Below, one piece after another: positions 12,723-20,640 of a stretch of DNA of 47,185 nt. The DNA is taken from the IMG/VR virus record IMGVR_UViG_3300034631_000063, positions 1 to 47,185 of that record; one strand, given 5' to 3'. Every line of letters starts with the position of its first letter. Within the stretch, counting starts at the first letter, position 1. The translations under genes and the position numbers were made by a program. The stretch comes from a virus. The notes under the pieces were generated by a model. It did not search any database. It was not told where the DNA came from and was given only the letters and a program-made list of their open reading frames with translations.

Positions 12723-13933
12723 CGGCGGAAGCCTTTCTCGACGGCCGCGTGACGCTGCATGTCGGCGACGTGCGGCAGGAATTGTCGAAGCTGCAGGCCG
12801 AGTCGATCGACTGTGTTGTGACTTCTCCTCCTTACTGGGGCCTTCGAGATTATGGGGTGGCTGGGCAGATCGGGCTTGAGCCAACACTCGGCGAGCACCT
12901 GGAAGTGATGGTCGAGGTGTTCCGCGAAGTGCGACGCGTTCTGAAGCAGCACGGCACACTCTGGCTCAACTACGGCGACTGCTATGCCGCGGCGCCCAAC
13001 GGAAGAGCGGCGTCGGATGTGGTTGGCGACGACCGCACGTTCCGCGACAAGCCGTTCTCCACTGTCGGTCCGGTCTATTCTCCAAACCATCACGGCGATC
13101 GTGGTGTCCGAGGCAATGTTTTTCGCCGTAGTGCTGGAGTGACGGCTCCAGGTGCGGTCGTCGCCGGCGGTTATCTGAAACCGAAAGACCTCTGCATGAT
13201 CCCGAACCGGTTGGCGATCGCCCTCCAGGAGGATGGTTGGTGGGTCCGCTCGGAGATCATCTGGCACAAGCCGAACCCGATGCCAGAGAGCGTTTACGAC
13301 AGGCCGACCGGCGCGCATGAAAAAGTCTTCCTTCTTACGAAGGGCGAGTCCTATTTCTACAACCATGAGGCTATCCGTGAGCCGGTCACGGGAGGGACCC
13401 ACGCTCGAAAGGCTGGGCCGGGTAGCCGGCAGAATGTCGACCGGGTTCCTCGATCGAGAAAGGTGGGCGTCGGCCCCCGATCCGCCGCAGAAGACGATGC
13501 TTTTCGAAAGGCCAAAGGTTCTTTCCACTCGTCGACGACTGACCTCGTGGAGACACGCAATGCTCGCAACGTCTGGACTATCGCACCCAAGGCGTTTCGA
13601 GATGCGCATTTCGCGACGTTTCCCCCCGAACTAGCTCGCCGCTGCATCCTTGCCGGTACTCCTGCAACGGTTTGTGCCGCGTGCGGCTCTTTCGAGTCCT
13701 GTGGTGGCATTTGCGGCATGTTTGGGCGGAAGCCCGGCAAGGTCCTTGATCCATTTGGTGGCGCTGGGACGGTCGGATTGGTCGCTGCCGAACTCGGCCG
13801 CGCCGCGGTCCTCGTAGAACTCAATCCCGATTATGCACGGATGTCGCGCCGGCGGATCGAGGCTCAGAGACCTGGTTTTGACGTCTCGGGCCCGGAGCAA
13901 GCTGCGGAACCTGCCACCGAGGCCGCCGAATGA
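12719..13933 (+). CDS. Beta-class DNA adenine-N6 / cytosine-N4 methyltransferase
   Basis: 404 residues. Motif IV is TSPPYWGLRDYG (catalytic SPPY at 36-39) and the SAM-binding motif I is DPFGGAGTVGL (344-354). With IV before I this is a beta-class (circularly permuted) enzyme, which methylates adenine N6 or cytosine N4. The middle (about 95-290) is the variable target-recognition region. A Cys-rich stretch (CAACGSFESCGGIC) directly before motif I is usual in phage members. It can protect phage DNA or, together with the GcrA-like neighbour, mark promoters. The ATG overlaps the GcrA-like stop by 4 bp; the stop overlaps the next gene by 4 bp. Confidence 0.9.
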   Translation: MTAEAFLDGRVTLHVGDVRQELSKLQAESIDCVVTSPPYWGLRDYGVAGQIGLEPTLGEHLEVMVEVFREVRRVLKQHGTLWLNYGDCYAAAPNGRAASDVVGDDRTFRDKPFSTVGPVYSPNHHGDRGVRGNVFRRSAGVTAPGAVVAGGYLKPKDLCMIPNRLAIALQEDGWWVRSEIIWHKPNPMPESVYDRPTGAHEKVFLLTKGESYFYNHEAIREPVTGGTHARKAGPGSRQNVDRVPRSRKVGVGPRSAAEDDAFRKAKGSFHSSTTDLVETRNARNVWTIAPKAFRDAHFATFPPELARRCILAGTPATVCAACGSFESCGGICGMFGRKPGKVLDPFGGAGTVGLVAAELGRAAVLVELNPDYARMSRRRIEAQRPGFDVSGPEQAAEPATEAAE

Positions 13934-14598
13934 GTGCGCTGCCGGCGATTGTCGACCACGGCTTCCAGACCTTTGCGCAGATCCATCTGCGGGCGGATCC
14001 GCACTGCGGCTTTCCCGTCGGCGACGCCTACGCCACCTATGCCGCCTTCGCGCGGCGGCGGGGGGAGGTGCTGCTGCCGCGGGCGCAGTTCGGGGCGTTG
14101 CTGACGGCGATGGCGCGCAGCGTCGGCGGCGGGCGCGACGGCGACCGGATCTCGGCGCTGGCGCTGAAGGATGCCGTCCCGGCGCCGGCCTGCGAAGCCG
14201 TCACGGTGGCGCCGCCGGTTCCGCCGATACCGAGCGCCCAGCGTCTGCTGGTGCCGATCGTTCGAGACGCTCACGAAGCCGCCGTGCCGGCTGCGCCTGT
14301 TCGGGTCGCGTCTCGCGCTGCCGACCCCGCGCCGGATGCCTGGAGGCCCGATGCTGCCGAGGGCAAAAGGCAGGGCGGCGACGCCGTCGACCGGTTCCTG
14401 GCCACGCGGCTCGTCGAGCGGCCCGGCTTCGTCGTGGCAGTGGAGAGCCTGCGCAAGCTGGTGAAGGCGGAAGGCCTGCGCTTTGCCGACGTGGTGGAGC
14501 GGGCGAAGGCGCGCGGCCACGCCGTGCGCAAGAACGCCTGGGGGCCAGACTTTCTGACGGATGCGCAGCTCGTGGACGCGCGGGAGGCAGCCGAATGA
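13930..14598 (+). CDS. Hypothetical phage protein with two domains and Pro/Ala linker
   Basis: 222 residues. An N-terminal helical domain (about 1-85: FQTFAQIHLRADPHCGFPVGDAYATYAAFARRRGEVLLPRAQFGAL) is joined by a low-complexity Ala/Pro/Val linker (85-145). The C-terminal helical domain contains AVDRFLATRLVERPGFVVAVESLRKLVKAEGLRFADVVERAKARGHAVRKNAWG. The N-terminal pattern 'dAY--Y-afcrrrge--lpra-F--ll' resembles the small domain seen in phage primase-adjacent proteins. I cannot name the family. Its place before the primase suggests a replication or regulatory accessory role (inference). Confidence 0.6.
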   Translation: MSALPAIVDHGFQTFAQIHLRADPHCGFPVGDAYATYAAFARRRGEVLLPRAQFGALLTAMARSVGGGRDGDRISALALKDAVPAPACEAVTVAPPVPPIPSAQRLLVPIVRDAHEAAVPAAPVRVASRAADPAPDAWRPDAAEGKRQGGDAVDRFLATRLVERPGFVVAVESLRKLVKAEGLRFADVVERAKARGHAVRKNAWGPDFLTDAQLVDAREAAE

Positions 14599-14759
14599 CC
14601 GTGGTCAAGGCGGCGGCCATCCTGACGCTCTGGCGCGACGGGCGATTCGACACGATGGACATCGCCGCCGCGCTGCCGGTGCACGAAGCGGCGGTCGTGC
14701 GGGTGATCGACGCAGCTCGGGAGCGGGCGCGCGGAACCGTGCCGCTACGGGTGGTCTGA
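14595..14759 (+). CDS. Short HTH-like phage protein (54 aa)
   Basis: The ATG at 14595 overlaps the previous stop, and the TGA at 14757-14759 overlaps the primase ATG. The product (MTVVKAAAILTLWRDGRFDT, then MDIAAALPVHEAAVVRVIDAARER) reads as a short helix-turn-helix unit: 'l-Lwr-Grf-t-dIA-al-vhEaaV-rvi'. Small proteins of this kind are frequent before primases in rhizobial prophages. A DNA-binding role is likely but unproven. Confidence 0.6.
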   Translation: MTVVKAAAILTLWRDGRFDTMDIAAALPVHEAAVVRVIDAARERARGTVPLRVV

Positions 14760-16027
14760 TGAGCGCCGAGACCGACGCCTTCGTTGCCCGTGCTGCAGCG
14801 ACCGACATCATGGAGGGCGCGTCCCGCACCAGCCGCGCCGGCGGCATCGCCGCCTTACGCGGTCGGGTCGAGCGGACCGGACCTTGTCCTGTCTGCGGCG
14901 GCACCGATCGCTTCGGCATCAATCTCGCCAAGCAGGTGTTCCTCTGTCGGCAGTCCGGCACCGCCGGCGGTGTCATCAACCTGGTGCGCTATCTCGACGG
15001 CGTCGACTTCAAGACCGCTTGCGAGATCATCCTCGGCGCCGACTGGCCGGAGCCCGACGGTGCGGCGGAGACCGAAGCGCGCCGGGCCTCACGTGCCGCC
15101 GCGCGTCAGGCGGCCGAAGCCGCCGCGGCCCAGGCAGCGGAACGGGAAGCATCGAGGCGCGAGGACGACAGCGCGTTCCGACAGCGCGAGTTGGCGCGAT
15201 GCCTGGAGGACTGGCGGGCGGCGGCGCCGTTCGATGGCTCTCCCGCCGCCGCCTACCTGACGGCACGCCATGCGGCGATGCCCGACAACGTGTTCGTGCG
15301 GTGCCATCCCGATCTCGCCTATTGGCACGGACGTGGCGCATCCGCGCAGGTCCTGCATCGCGGCCCTGCCATGCTGGTGCTGTTCATGCGGCCCGACGAA
15401 TTCGGCTGGCGTCCGATCGGGCTGCACCGAACGTGGGTCGACCTCGACGCGCCGCCCAAGTTCCGGCCGTCGATCCTCGATCCCGAAACGAAAGAGCCGC
15501 TGGCGACGAAGAAGATGCGCGGCTCCAAGACCGGCGGCCTGCTGCCGCTGCTAGGCCGCTTCTCCACAGCAACGCGGATGGTAGGTGGCGAGGGAACCGA
15601 GACGGTTCTGGCCTATGCGCGGCATGTGGACAGCGAAAACGGCGCGCCCCGCGCCGATACATTCTACTTCGCGGCCGGAGATCTGGGGAACCTCGCCGGC
15701 AAGGCTCTCGACCGGTTGCGCCACCCGAGCCGCTCCAAACTCGACAAGAAGGGGCGGCGGCGTCCGGTCTTCGTGCCCGGCACGACCCCGGACCTCGCCA
15801 GCGAAGCGGTGCCGATTCCCGACAGGGTGACGGAGCTGCTGCTGCTCGCCGACGGCGATTCCGATCCGACCTTCACGGAAGCCGCGATGCATCGCGCCGG
15901 CGCCCGGCATCTGCGGCCAGATCGCCGCGTTCTGATGCATCCCGCGCCGCGCGGAACCGACTGGGCCGAACCAGAGGCGTGGCGCTCCGTCCCGCGCTCG
16001 AGCGGATCGGAAGAGGTTGTCCCATGA
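14759..16027 (+). CDS. Phage primase (CHC2-type zinc finger and Toprim)
   Basis: 422 residues. The N-terminal zinc-finger-like segment has C43-P-V-C46 (CPVCGGTDRFGIN) and C63 in VFLCRQSGTAGGVINLVRYL. The usual fourth Cys is Ser66, so metal binding may be altered. A helical Ala-rich linker (95-150) follows, then a primase region (EDWRAAAPFDGSPAAAYLTARHA ... LAYWHGRG ... WRPIGLHRTWVDL). A Toprim-like core contains GGEGTETVLAYA and LLLADGDSDPTF. It would lay down RNA primers for phage replication. The stop overlaps the helicase ATG by 4 bp, so the two proteins act as one unit. Confidence 0.85.
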   Translation: MSAETDAFVARAAATDIMEGASRTSRAGGIAALRGRVERTGPCPVCGGTDRFGINLAKQVFLCRQSGTAGGVINLVRYLDGVDFKTACEIILGADWPEPDGAAETEARRASRAAARQAAEAAAAQAAEREASRREDDSAFRQRELARCLEDWRAAAPFDGSPAAAYLTARHAAMPDNVFVRCHPDLAYWHGRGASAQVLHRGPAMLVLFMRPDEFGWRPIGLHRTWVDLDAPPKFRPSILDPETKEPLATKKMRGSKTGGLLPLLGRFSTATRMVGGEGTETVLAYARHVDSENGAPRADTFYFAAGDLGNLAGKALDRLRHPSRSKLDKKGRRRPVFVPGTTPDLASEAVPIPDRVTELLLLADGDSDPTFTEAAMHRAGARHLRPDRRVLMHPAPRGTDWAEPEAWRSVPRSSGSEEVVP

Positions 16028-17613
16028 GCACGGTGATCGAATTCAAGGGGCCTCCCGAGCCGCGCAAGCCGAAGGACTCTGGCGGGAGCGATCTCGATGT
16101 CAGGTTGGCGCTGCGGCCGCAGACCGACCTCGGCAATGTCGAGCGCTTCATCGCCCGCTTCGGCGACGCCTTCCGCTGGTGCCAGGAACTGGGCTGGCTC
16201 GCCTGGGACGGCACGCGCTGGCAGGTGGAGAACGCCGAGACGGCCGCGATCCTCGCCGTCTACGAGACCGTGCGCGCGATCCAGGGGGAGGCGCAGGCCC
16301 TCGAGCAGAGCGACCAAGACGTCGTCGTGATCGAGGCGACGAAGACGAAGCCTGACGTGTGGCTGTCGCAGAAGGTCGCGCAGTGGGGCCGCTCGTCGGA
16401 GTCGAAGCAGCGCATCGAGGCAATGGTGGCGCTGGCGCTGCGCAAGCTCTCCGTCCGTCCGTCCGCACTCGATGCGGACCCGATGCTGTTCAACGTGGCC
16501 AATGGCACGCTGGTCTTCCGGCGGCCGGAGGACTGCCCGGAGGGCGAGGACCTGATCGTCCTGAAGCCGCACGACCCGGCTGACCTGATCACCAAGAAGG
16601 CGCCCGTTGCCTACGATCCGGACGCGACGCGCCCGATCTTCGACCGATTCTTCCAACGCGTGCAGCCGGACGCGGGACAGCAGCGCTATCTGGCCCAGTG
16701 GGCCGGCTACAACGCGCTCGGCACCGCCGACGAGCACAAGATCGCGTTCTTCTACGGCAAGGGCCGGAACGGCAAGTCGGTTTTCACTGACACGCTCGGC
16801 TTCGTGTTCGGCGACTATTCCGACACGGTGGCGATCGAGACGTTCCTTGACCAGGGGACCAAGCGAAAGGGCGGCGACGCGACGCCCGAGCTGGCAGACC
16901 TCCGGCGGGTGCGCATGCTGCTCACCTCGGAGCCCGAGAAGGGGGCGAAGCTCGCGGAGGCGAAGATCAAGCTCGTCACCGGCGGCGAAGTGATCAAGGT
17001 CCGCCATCTCAACCGCGATTTCTTCCGCATGAAGCCGGAATTCGCCGTCACCATGGCCGGCAACTACCGGCCTGAGATCTCCGGCTCCGACGACGGCATC
17101 AAGGCACGCGTCGACCTCATCCCCTGGACGGAGTTCATCCCGCGCGAGGAGCGGGACAAGCGGCTGAAGCACAAGCTGGAGAAGGAGGCGCCGGGCATCC
17201 TCAACTTCGTGCTCGACGGGTTGCGCGACTATCTGGAGAACGGCCTCGTCACGCCGGACTCCATTGCCGAGGCGACGAAGCAGTATTTCGCCGACTCCGA
17301 CCCGCTCGGCCGCTTCCTCGAGCTCTGTGTCGCGGAAAAGCCCGGCAGCCGCGTCCAGTCCTCGGAACTGCACCGGCTGCACTCGGCCTGGACCAAGGCT
17401 TCCGGCGAGAACGAATGGTCCAACAAGGGCTTCACCAAGGCGATGAAGGAGCGCGGTTACCGCGCCAAGCAGTCGAACAACGTCTACTGGCTCGACATCG
17501 TGACGCTGAAGACGGTCGACGATTTCCTCGACCATGACGGCAACCCGCATCGCGGCGAGCCAGGCGAGGGCGGCGCAAGGCCGTTCGCCGATCGCGGCTA
17601 CGGTGATCTGTGA
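16024..17613 (+). CDS. P4-type phage primase/helicase (D5-like N-terminal, SF3-type ATPase)
   Basis: 529 residues. The N-terminal D5-like region (about 40-235) contains GWLAWDGTRWQVE and DPMLFNVANGTLVF. The ATPase has Walker A GKGRNGKS (245-252), a Walker B-like LRRVRMLLTSEPEKG and the sensor-like FAVTMAGNYRPEISGSDDGI. A winged-helix C-terminus (GSRVQSSELHRLHSAWTKASGENEWSNKGF) follows. This is the phage/plasmid P4 family helicase that unwinds the origin and recruits the replisome. It is the last large gene of the replication block. The GGGAGGAT repeat cluster starting about 430 bp downstream may be its binding region. Confidence 0.9.
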   Translation: MSTVIEFKGPPEPRKPKDSGGSDLDVRLALRPQTDLGNVERFIARFGDAFRWCQELGWLAWDGTRWQVENAETAAILAVYETVRAIQGEAQALEQSDQDVVVIEATKTKPDVWLSQKVAQWGRSSESKQRIEAMVALALRKLSVRPSALDADPMLFNVANGTLVFRRPEDCPEGEDLIVLKPHDPADLITKKAPVAYDPDATRPIFDRFFQRVQPDAGQQRYLAQWAGYNALGTADEHKIAFFYGKGRNGKSVFTDTLGFVFGDYSDTVAIETFLDQGTKRKGGDATPELADLRRVRMLLTSEPEKGAKLAEAKIKLVTGGEVIKVRHLNRDFFRMKPEFAVTMAGNYRPEISGSDDGIKARVDLIPWTEFIPREERDKRLKHKLEKEAPGILNFVLDGLRDYLENGLVTPDSIAEATKQYFADSDPLGRFLELCVAEKPGSRVQSSELHRLHSAWTKASGENEWSNKGFTKAMKERGYRAKQSNNVYWLDIVTLKTVDDFLDHDGNPHRGEPGEGGARPFADRGYGDL

Positions 17614-17724
17614 TGCGGCTTCCGCCTGTGGCAGTCGCTCGCCATGCTGTGCCCCCAGGACGGTCGTGCTCCGCCGGTTCGGCGTGGCCGTCTTCTCGTG
17701 GAGGACCGGCCGTGAGGACACAGC

Positions 17725-17961
17725 ATGACGAGACACCAGCTTTCCGAACACATCGCCGAGAAGGCCGAGAAAGACGGCTCCTTCGCTATCGCATGGGCGA
17801 TCCTGCAGCTTGCCGAAGCGCAGGCGCAGACGGCGCGGGCGCTTGGCCCGCTCGGCCACAGCGACCTCAACGCGGTGGAGATCGCGAACGGGCTGCGGTC
17901 GGTGGCCAGCGCGCTGACGCCCATCGACGGCATCGCTTCCGCCCTCGAGCGACGCGGCTGA
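17725..17961 (+). CDS. Small hypothetical phage protein (78 aa)
   Basis: Begins MTRHQLSEHIAEKAEKDGSF and ends IDGIASALERRG; almost entirely helical by composition (FAIAWAILQLAEAQAQTARALGPL, VEIANGLRSVASAL). GAGGA lies eight bases before the ATG. No family recognised. The preceding 111 bases (17614-17724) hold a short open frame without a convincing start and are left unannotated. Confidence 0.6.
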   Translation: MTRHQLSEHIAEKAEKDGSFAIAWAILQLAEAQAQTARALGPLGHSDLNAVEIANGLRSVASALTPIDGIASALERRG

Positions 17962-18044
17962 CGCGCGTCCCCGCACCCCTCCACCCGCAAGACGATGGGA
18001 ATGACCCGCCAACGCCGCCAAGCTCCCGAAAATGGGGGCTTGGC

Positions 18045-18201
18045 GGGAGGATGGCCGATTTCGGGAAGCCTTGCTTCGCAGCGGATTGGGAGGGTGCGGG
18101 AGGATTGGGAGCTTTTTGCAGGGCGGCTCCATGATGTGCGCGCGCCCGCAGGTGCGCATGGAAAATGATCGGAATATTCCTCCCAATCCTCCCATCCTCC
18201 C
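18045..18201. repeat. GGGAGGAT repeat cluster with 14 bp inverted repeat, possible replication origin
   Basis: Plus-strand copies of GGGAGGAT lie at 18045-18052 and 18098-18105, with GGGAGGGT at 18088-18095. Inverted copies (ATCCTCCC) lie at 18186-18193 and 18194-18201, after an ATTCCTCCC at 18176-18184. GGGAGGATTGGGAG (18098-18111) and CTCCCAATCCTCCC (18180-18193) are perfect inverted arms 68 bp apart. The cluster sits in the only sizeable gap of the early right arm (17962-18229), behind the primase-helicase gene, where iteron-type origins are plausible. Confidence 0.55.
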
Positions 18202-18229
18202 ATCAGCAAAGCCCAAAGGACTGAAAACC

Positions 18230-18301
18230 ATGGAGAAAGCAGCGGCTATCAAGCGGGAGGTTGCCGGGAGCATTGCGCTCTGGCGGGAGCGTGGACGATG
18301 A
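18230..18301 (+). CDS. Possible leader-size ORF before the last early gene (23 aa)
   Basis: ATG at 18230 with AAGGA eight bases upstream; the product is MEKAAAIKREVAGSIALWRE plus three residues, and the TGA overlaps the next ATG by 4 bp. The ribosome binding site and the overlap favour translation, perhaps only to couple the next gene. The same frame is open further upstream through the repeat cluster, but that part looks non-coding. Confidence 0.3.
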   Translation: MEKAAAIKREVAGSIALWRERGR

Positions 18302-19143
18302 AACGGATCGGGATAGAGGCACTGCTGGCATGGGCCTATCGGCAGGAACTGCCGAAGGCGGGATCCGGCACGGTGCGCGGCTTTGCCGGGCCGGGGGCCG
18401 GGATCGGCGGCTGGGACATGGTCTCCGAGTTCGGTGAACTGCACGCGCTGATCGACATGTCCAACCAGTGGGGCTGCGTCCCGGACTTCGGCGTGGAGGA
18501 TTATCCGCACGAGGACGCGGTGACGGTAGGCAGTACGGTGGCGGCGCTTGCGGACGCCAGCTTCGAGCCGGGAGCGGACTACGACGTCCTCGCCGACCTG
18601 GTGCTCGAGGACGGCAGCCGGCTGACGGACGAGGAGCGGGCGGACTGCCACGCGCGCGGGTTGGCGATCGCCCGGATCAACGAAGGGCGGATGCCGGCGA
18701 CGGTCGTGCGGATGGCGATGCTGGGCGCCGCGCCTGGCTGGGCGATCTGGCCGGTGGGCAGGCAGCGGGTGGCCGGGCCGAACGGGCGAGATGTCTGGGT
18801 CCGGCGGGTGACGCGGCCGGGTCCGGACGGCGCGGCGGACGTGACGGTGGAACTCGACGGCTACGATCGGCAGCGCCAGCGGCCCCATCCCGGCGCGATG
18901 GTGAAGACGCGGCTGACACCGGATCCGGTGCAACTCGTCACCGAACGGGTGGAGTACCAGGCATGGGTGCTGGCGCTTGCCGCGCTTGCCGCCGACCTCC
19001 ACGGGAAGCTGACGGCGCATGTGGTCGATGGGCCGGATCGCGCCCTCTGGCCATGGGAGGGCGAGGCCGCGCGCGAAGCGCCACGGGTGCTTCTTGCGAG
19101 AAATGTGCCGGACGCGAGAAGGCCGGGCTCCTGCGCCGCTTGA
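18298..19143 (+). CDS. Hypothetical phage protein, last gene before the early terminator
   Basis: 281 residues, not recognised. It has an N-terminal segment IEALLAWAYRQELPKAG, a conserved-looking LHALIDMSNQWGCVPDFGVEDYPHEDA, and WAIWPVGRQRVAGPNGRDVWVRRV. It ends with a helical segment including VEYQAWVLALAALAADLHGKL. Its location at the end of the early rightward transcript, just before a strong terminator and the late genes, is where lambdoid phages keep Q. Functional similarity is only positional. Confidence 0.6.
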   Translation: MKRIGIEALLAWAYRQELPKAGSGTVRGFAGPGAGIGGWDMVSEFGELHALIDMSNQWGCVPDFGVEDYPHEDAVTVGSTVAALADASFEPGADYDVLADLVLEDGSRLTDEERADCHARGLAIARINEGRMPATVVRMAMLGAAPGWAIWPVGRQRVAGPNGRDVWVRRVTRPGPDGAADVTVELDGYDRQRQRPHPGAMVKTRLTPDPVQLVTERVEYQAWVLALAALAADLHGKLTAHVVDGPDRALWPWEGEAAREAPRVLLARNVPDARRPGSCAA

Positions 19144-19191
19144 CATGCGGGTGGAATTTGGTGCATCACATGAACACTGTAAAAGGATCAG

Positions 19192-19219
19192 ACGCCTCGG
19201 TGACCAACCGGGGCGTTTT
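19192..19219 (+). terminator. Intrinsic terminator ending the early right operon
   Basis: A 10 bp stem (ACGCCTCGGT with ACCGGGGCGT, one T-G pair), a 5-nt loop GACCA, followed by TTTT. It lies 49 bp after the stop of 18298-19143 and before the late genes, so it separates early from late transcription. Confidence 0.8.
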
Positions 19220-19233
19220 GCGTTGGGGGTGGC

Positions 19234-19767
19234 GTGACCGGCATCATCCAGATCGACGCGGCGGATTTCGACCGACTGGCCGATGCGTTCAAGCGGCTGC
19301 CACCCGACATGCGGGCGAAGGTCTTCGGCCGTGCGATGGGCCGCAGTCGCAACGTCGTCGAGCGGACGTATTCGCAGCTGGCCTCGGCCCGCATGGACGT
19401 CGCGCAGAAGCACATCAAGGCGCGGCTACGCACCACGTCGACGGACGACGAGATGACGCTGACCGTCCGCTCGGCACAGATCCCGCTGCATGAACTCGGC
19501 GCAAGGCAGACGGCACGGGGCGTCAGCGTCCCGCTGCGTGGCTCGTACCGATCGGCGTTCATCGCCAAGGCGGGCCGGGGCAAGGGCAAGGTGCTGAAGC
19601 GGGTGGGCAAGAGCCGCACCCCGACGCGCATGCTGTTCGGCCCGAACCCTGCCGGCGAGGCGACGCGCAACCCGCCGGTCTACGAGACGATGCTGGGTGA
19701 GATCGCCAACGGCGTGTTCCTCGGCGAGATCGCCCGCGGCGTCAGCTTCATGCTCGGCCGCCTCTGA
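19234..19767 (+). CDS. Phage minor tail protein Z (GPZ-like)
   Basis: 177 residues, GTG start preceded by a G-rich sequence. It contains FDRLADAFKRLPPDMRAKVFGRAMGRSRNVVERTYSQ, KHIKARLRTT, ELGARQTARGVSVPLRGSYRSAFIAK, and a C-terminal RTPTRMLFGPNPAGEATRN. This is the order of the prophage minor tail protein Z family, related to lambda gpZ and to HK97 gp10-like head-tail completion proteins. It would act at the neck of the virion. It is separated from the other tail genes and lies ahead of the terminase, a shuffled position. Confidence 0.7.
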   Translation: MTGIIQIDAADFDRLADAFKRLPPDMRAKVFGRAMGRSRNVVERTYSQLASARMDVAQKHIKARLRTTSTDDEMTLTVRSAQIPLHELGARQTARGVSVPLRGSYRSAFIAKAGRGKGKVLKRVGKSRTPTRMLFGPNPAGEATRNPPVYETMLGEIANGVFLGEIARGVSFMLGRL

Positions 19768-19839
19768 GGCGGCGGCGCCGGCAGCAGCTGGTGGCTTGCA
19801 GCAGCCGAGGCCGGGGCAGGCAGCAGCAGCATCAAGGGA

Positions 19840-19871
19840 CCGTACCCGCCACCCCAAGCCGGGCGGTACGG
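19840..19871. other. Bulged inverted repeat upstream of terminase, candidate cos/packaging region
   Basis: The 201 bp gap 19768-19977 contains CCGTACC[C]GCC (19840-19850) pairing with GGCGGTACGG (19862-19871), a 10 bp stem with one bulged base and an 11-nt loop, with no T tract. Further on, CTCAAGAGC occurs twice (near 19927 and 19948). Terminase recognition sites normally lie just before the small-subunit gene, so this is where a cos or pac site is expected. Confidence 0.35.
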
Positions 19872-19977
19872 GCCGTGCGCGGAATCTCTCCAGTCTGAGA
19901 GCGATTTCAGAGCCTAAAGGCCGAGCCTCAAGAGCTAAAACAGCGGCTCAAGAGCGAGCGCCGGAAGGATGGTTGGC

Positions 19978-20640
19978 GTGAGCGAGACGATCGACCGGGA
20001 ACGCACGCTGTCGAAGGGCGACTTCGCCATCGAAATCGGCGTATCGGCCGGGCGCGTGTCGCAGATGATCGCCGAGGGCAAGATTGGCCCGGAAGCGCTG
20101 GCCGGCGAGGGGCGGACGGCCAGGATCAGGGTCGACGTCGCCAAGCAGCAGATCGCGGCGCGGCGTGATCCCGGCCAGGCTCTGGGCAACGGGCTGTCGA
20201 CGCGGGTCGGGAGCGCGACAGTCGCTGCGCCGGCCAGCTTCGAAGGCGCCGGCGATTCTCGGCTGCCGGGCGAGGTGCTCGGCGGCGACGGGTTCGACGC
20301 CCAGTTCAAGCGCGAGAAGCTGGCGGAGATCCAGCGCCGCAACCGCAAGGCCGCCGAGGAAGAGGCGGAACGCCGCGGTCGCTTCATCGAGGCCGCCGAC
20401 GCCAAGACGCAGATGTCGCGGGTCGCGGCGTCGATGCTGTCGAGCTTCGAAGGCTCGCTGCAGACGATGGCCACCGCCATCGCGTCGAAGTACGGCATGC
20501 CGCAGCGCGACGTCCTGCACCTGCTGCGCTCGGAGTTCCGCGGCTTTCGCGACAGCGAAGCGACGCGGTTCCGGGCCGAGGCCGACCGGTTGCCGGAGAC
20601 GGTCGAAAGCGTGCTGGTCGAGGAGGGTGCTGCGCCGTGA
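19978..20640 (+). CDS. Terminase small subunit
   Basis: 220 residues from GTG at 19978, chosen because AAGGA is eight bases upstream; an ATG nine bases earlier would overlap that sequence. The N-terminal winged HTH (SKGDFAIEIGVSAGRVSQMIAEGKI) resembles lambda Nu1 and would bind the packaging site. The middle (FDAQFKREKLAEIQRRNRKAAEEEAERRGRFIEAADAKTQM) is a long helix for oligomerisation and large-subunit contact. The stop overlaps the large-subunit start by 3-4 bp. It selects viral DNA and hands it to the packaging motor. Confidence 0.85.
   Translation: MSETIDRERTLSKGDFAIEIGVSAGRVSQMIAEGKIGPEALAGEGRTARIRVDVAKQQIAARRDPGQALGNGLSTRVGSATVAAPASFEGAGDSRLPGEVLGGDGFDAQFKREKLAEIQRRNRKAAEEEAERRGRFIEAADAKTQMSRVAASMLSSFEGSLQTMATAIASKYGMPQRDVLHLLRSEFRGFRDSEATRFRAEADRLPETVESVLVEEGAAP

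Noticed and set aside
17610-18134. A 174-codon plus-strand frame starting at the helicase stop
   Set aside because: Its sequence resembles nothing, it overlaps the better-supported 17725-17961 gene and runs into the repeat cluster.
15664-19413. A 1249-codon open frame on the minus strand
   Set aside because: It lies antisense to the primase, helicase and following genes, is rich in Arg/Leu/Asp shadow sequence and has no recognisable domain. Long antisense frames are expected at this GC content.
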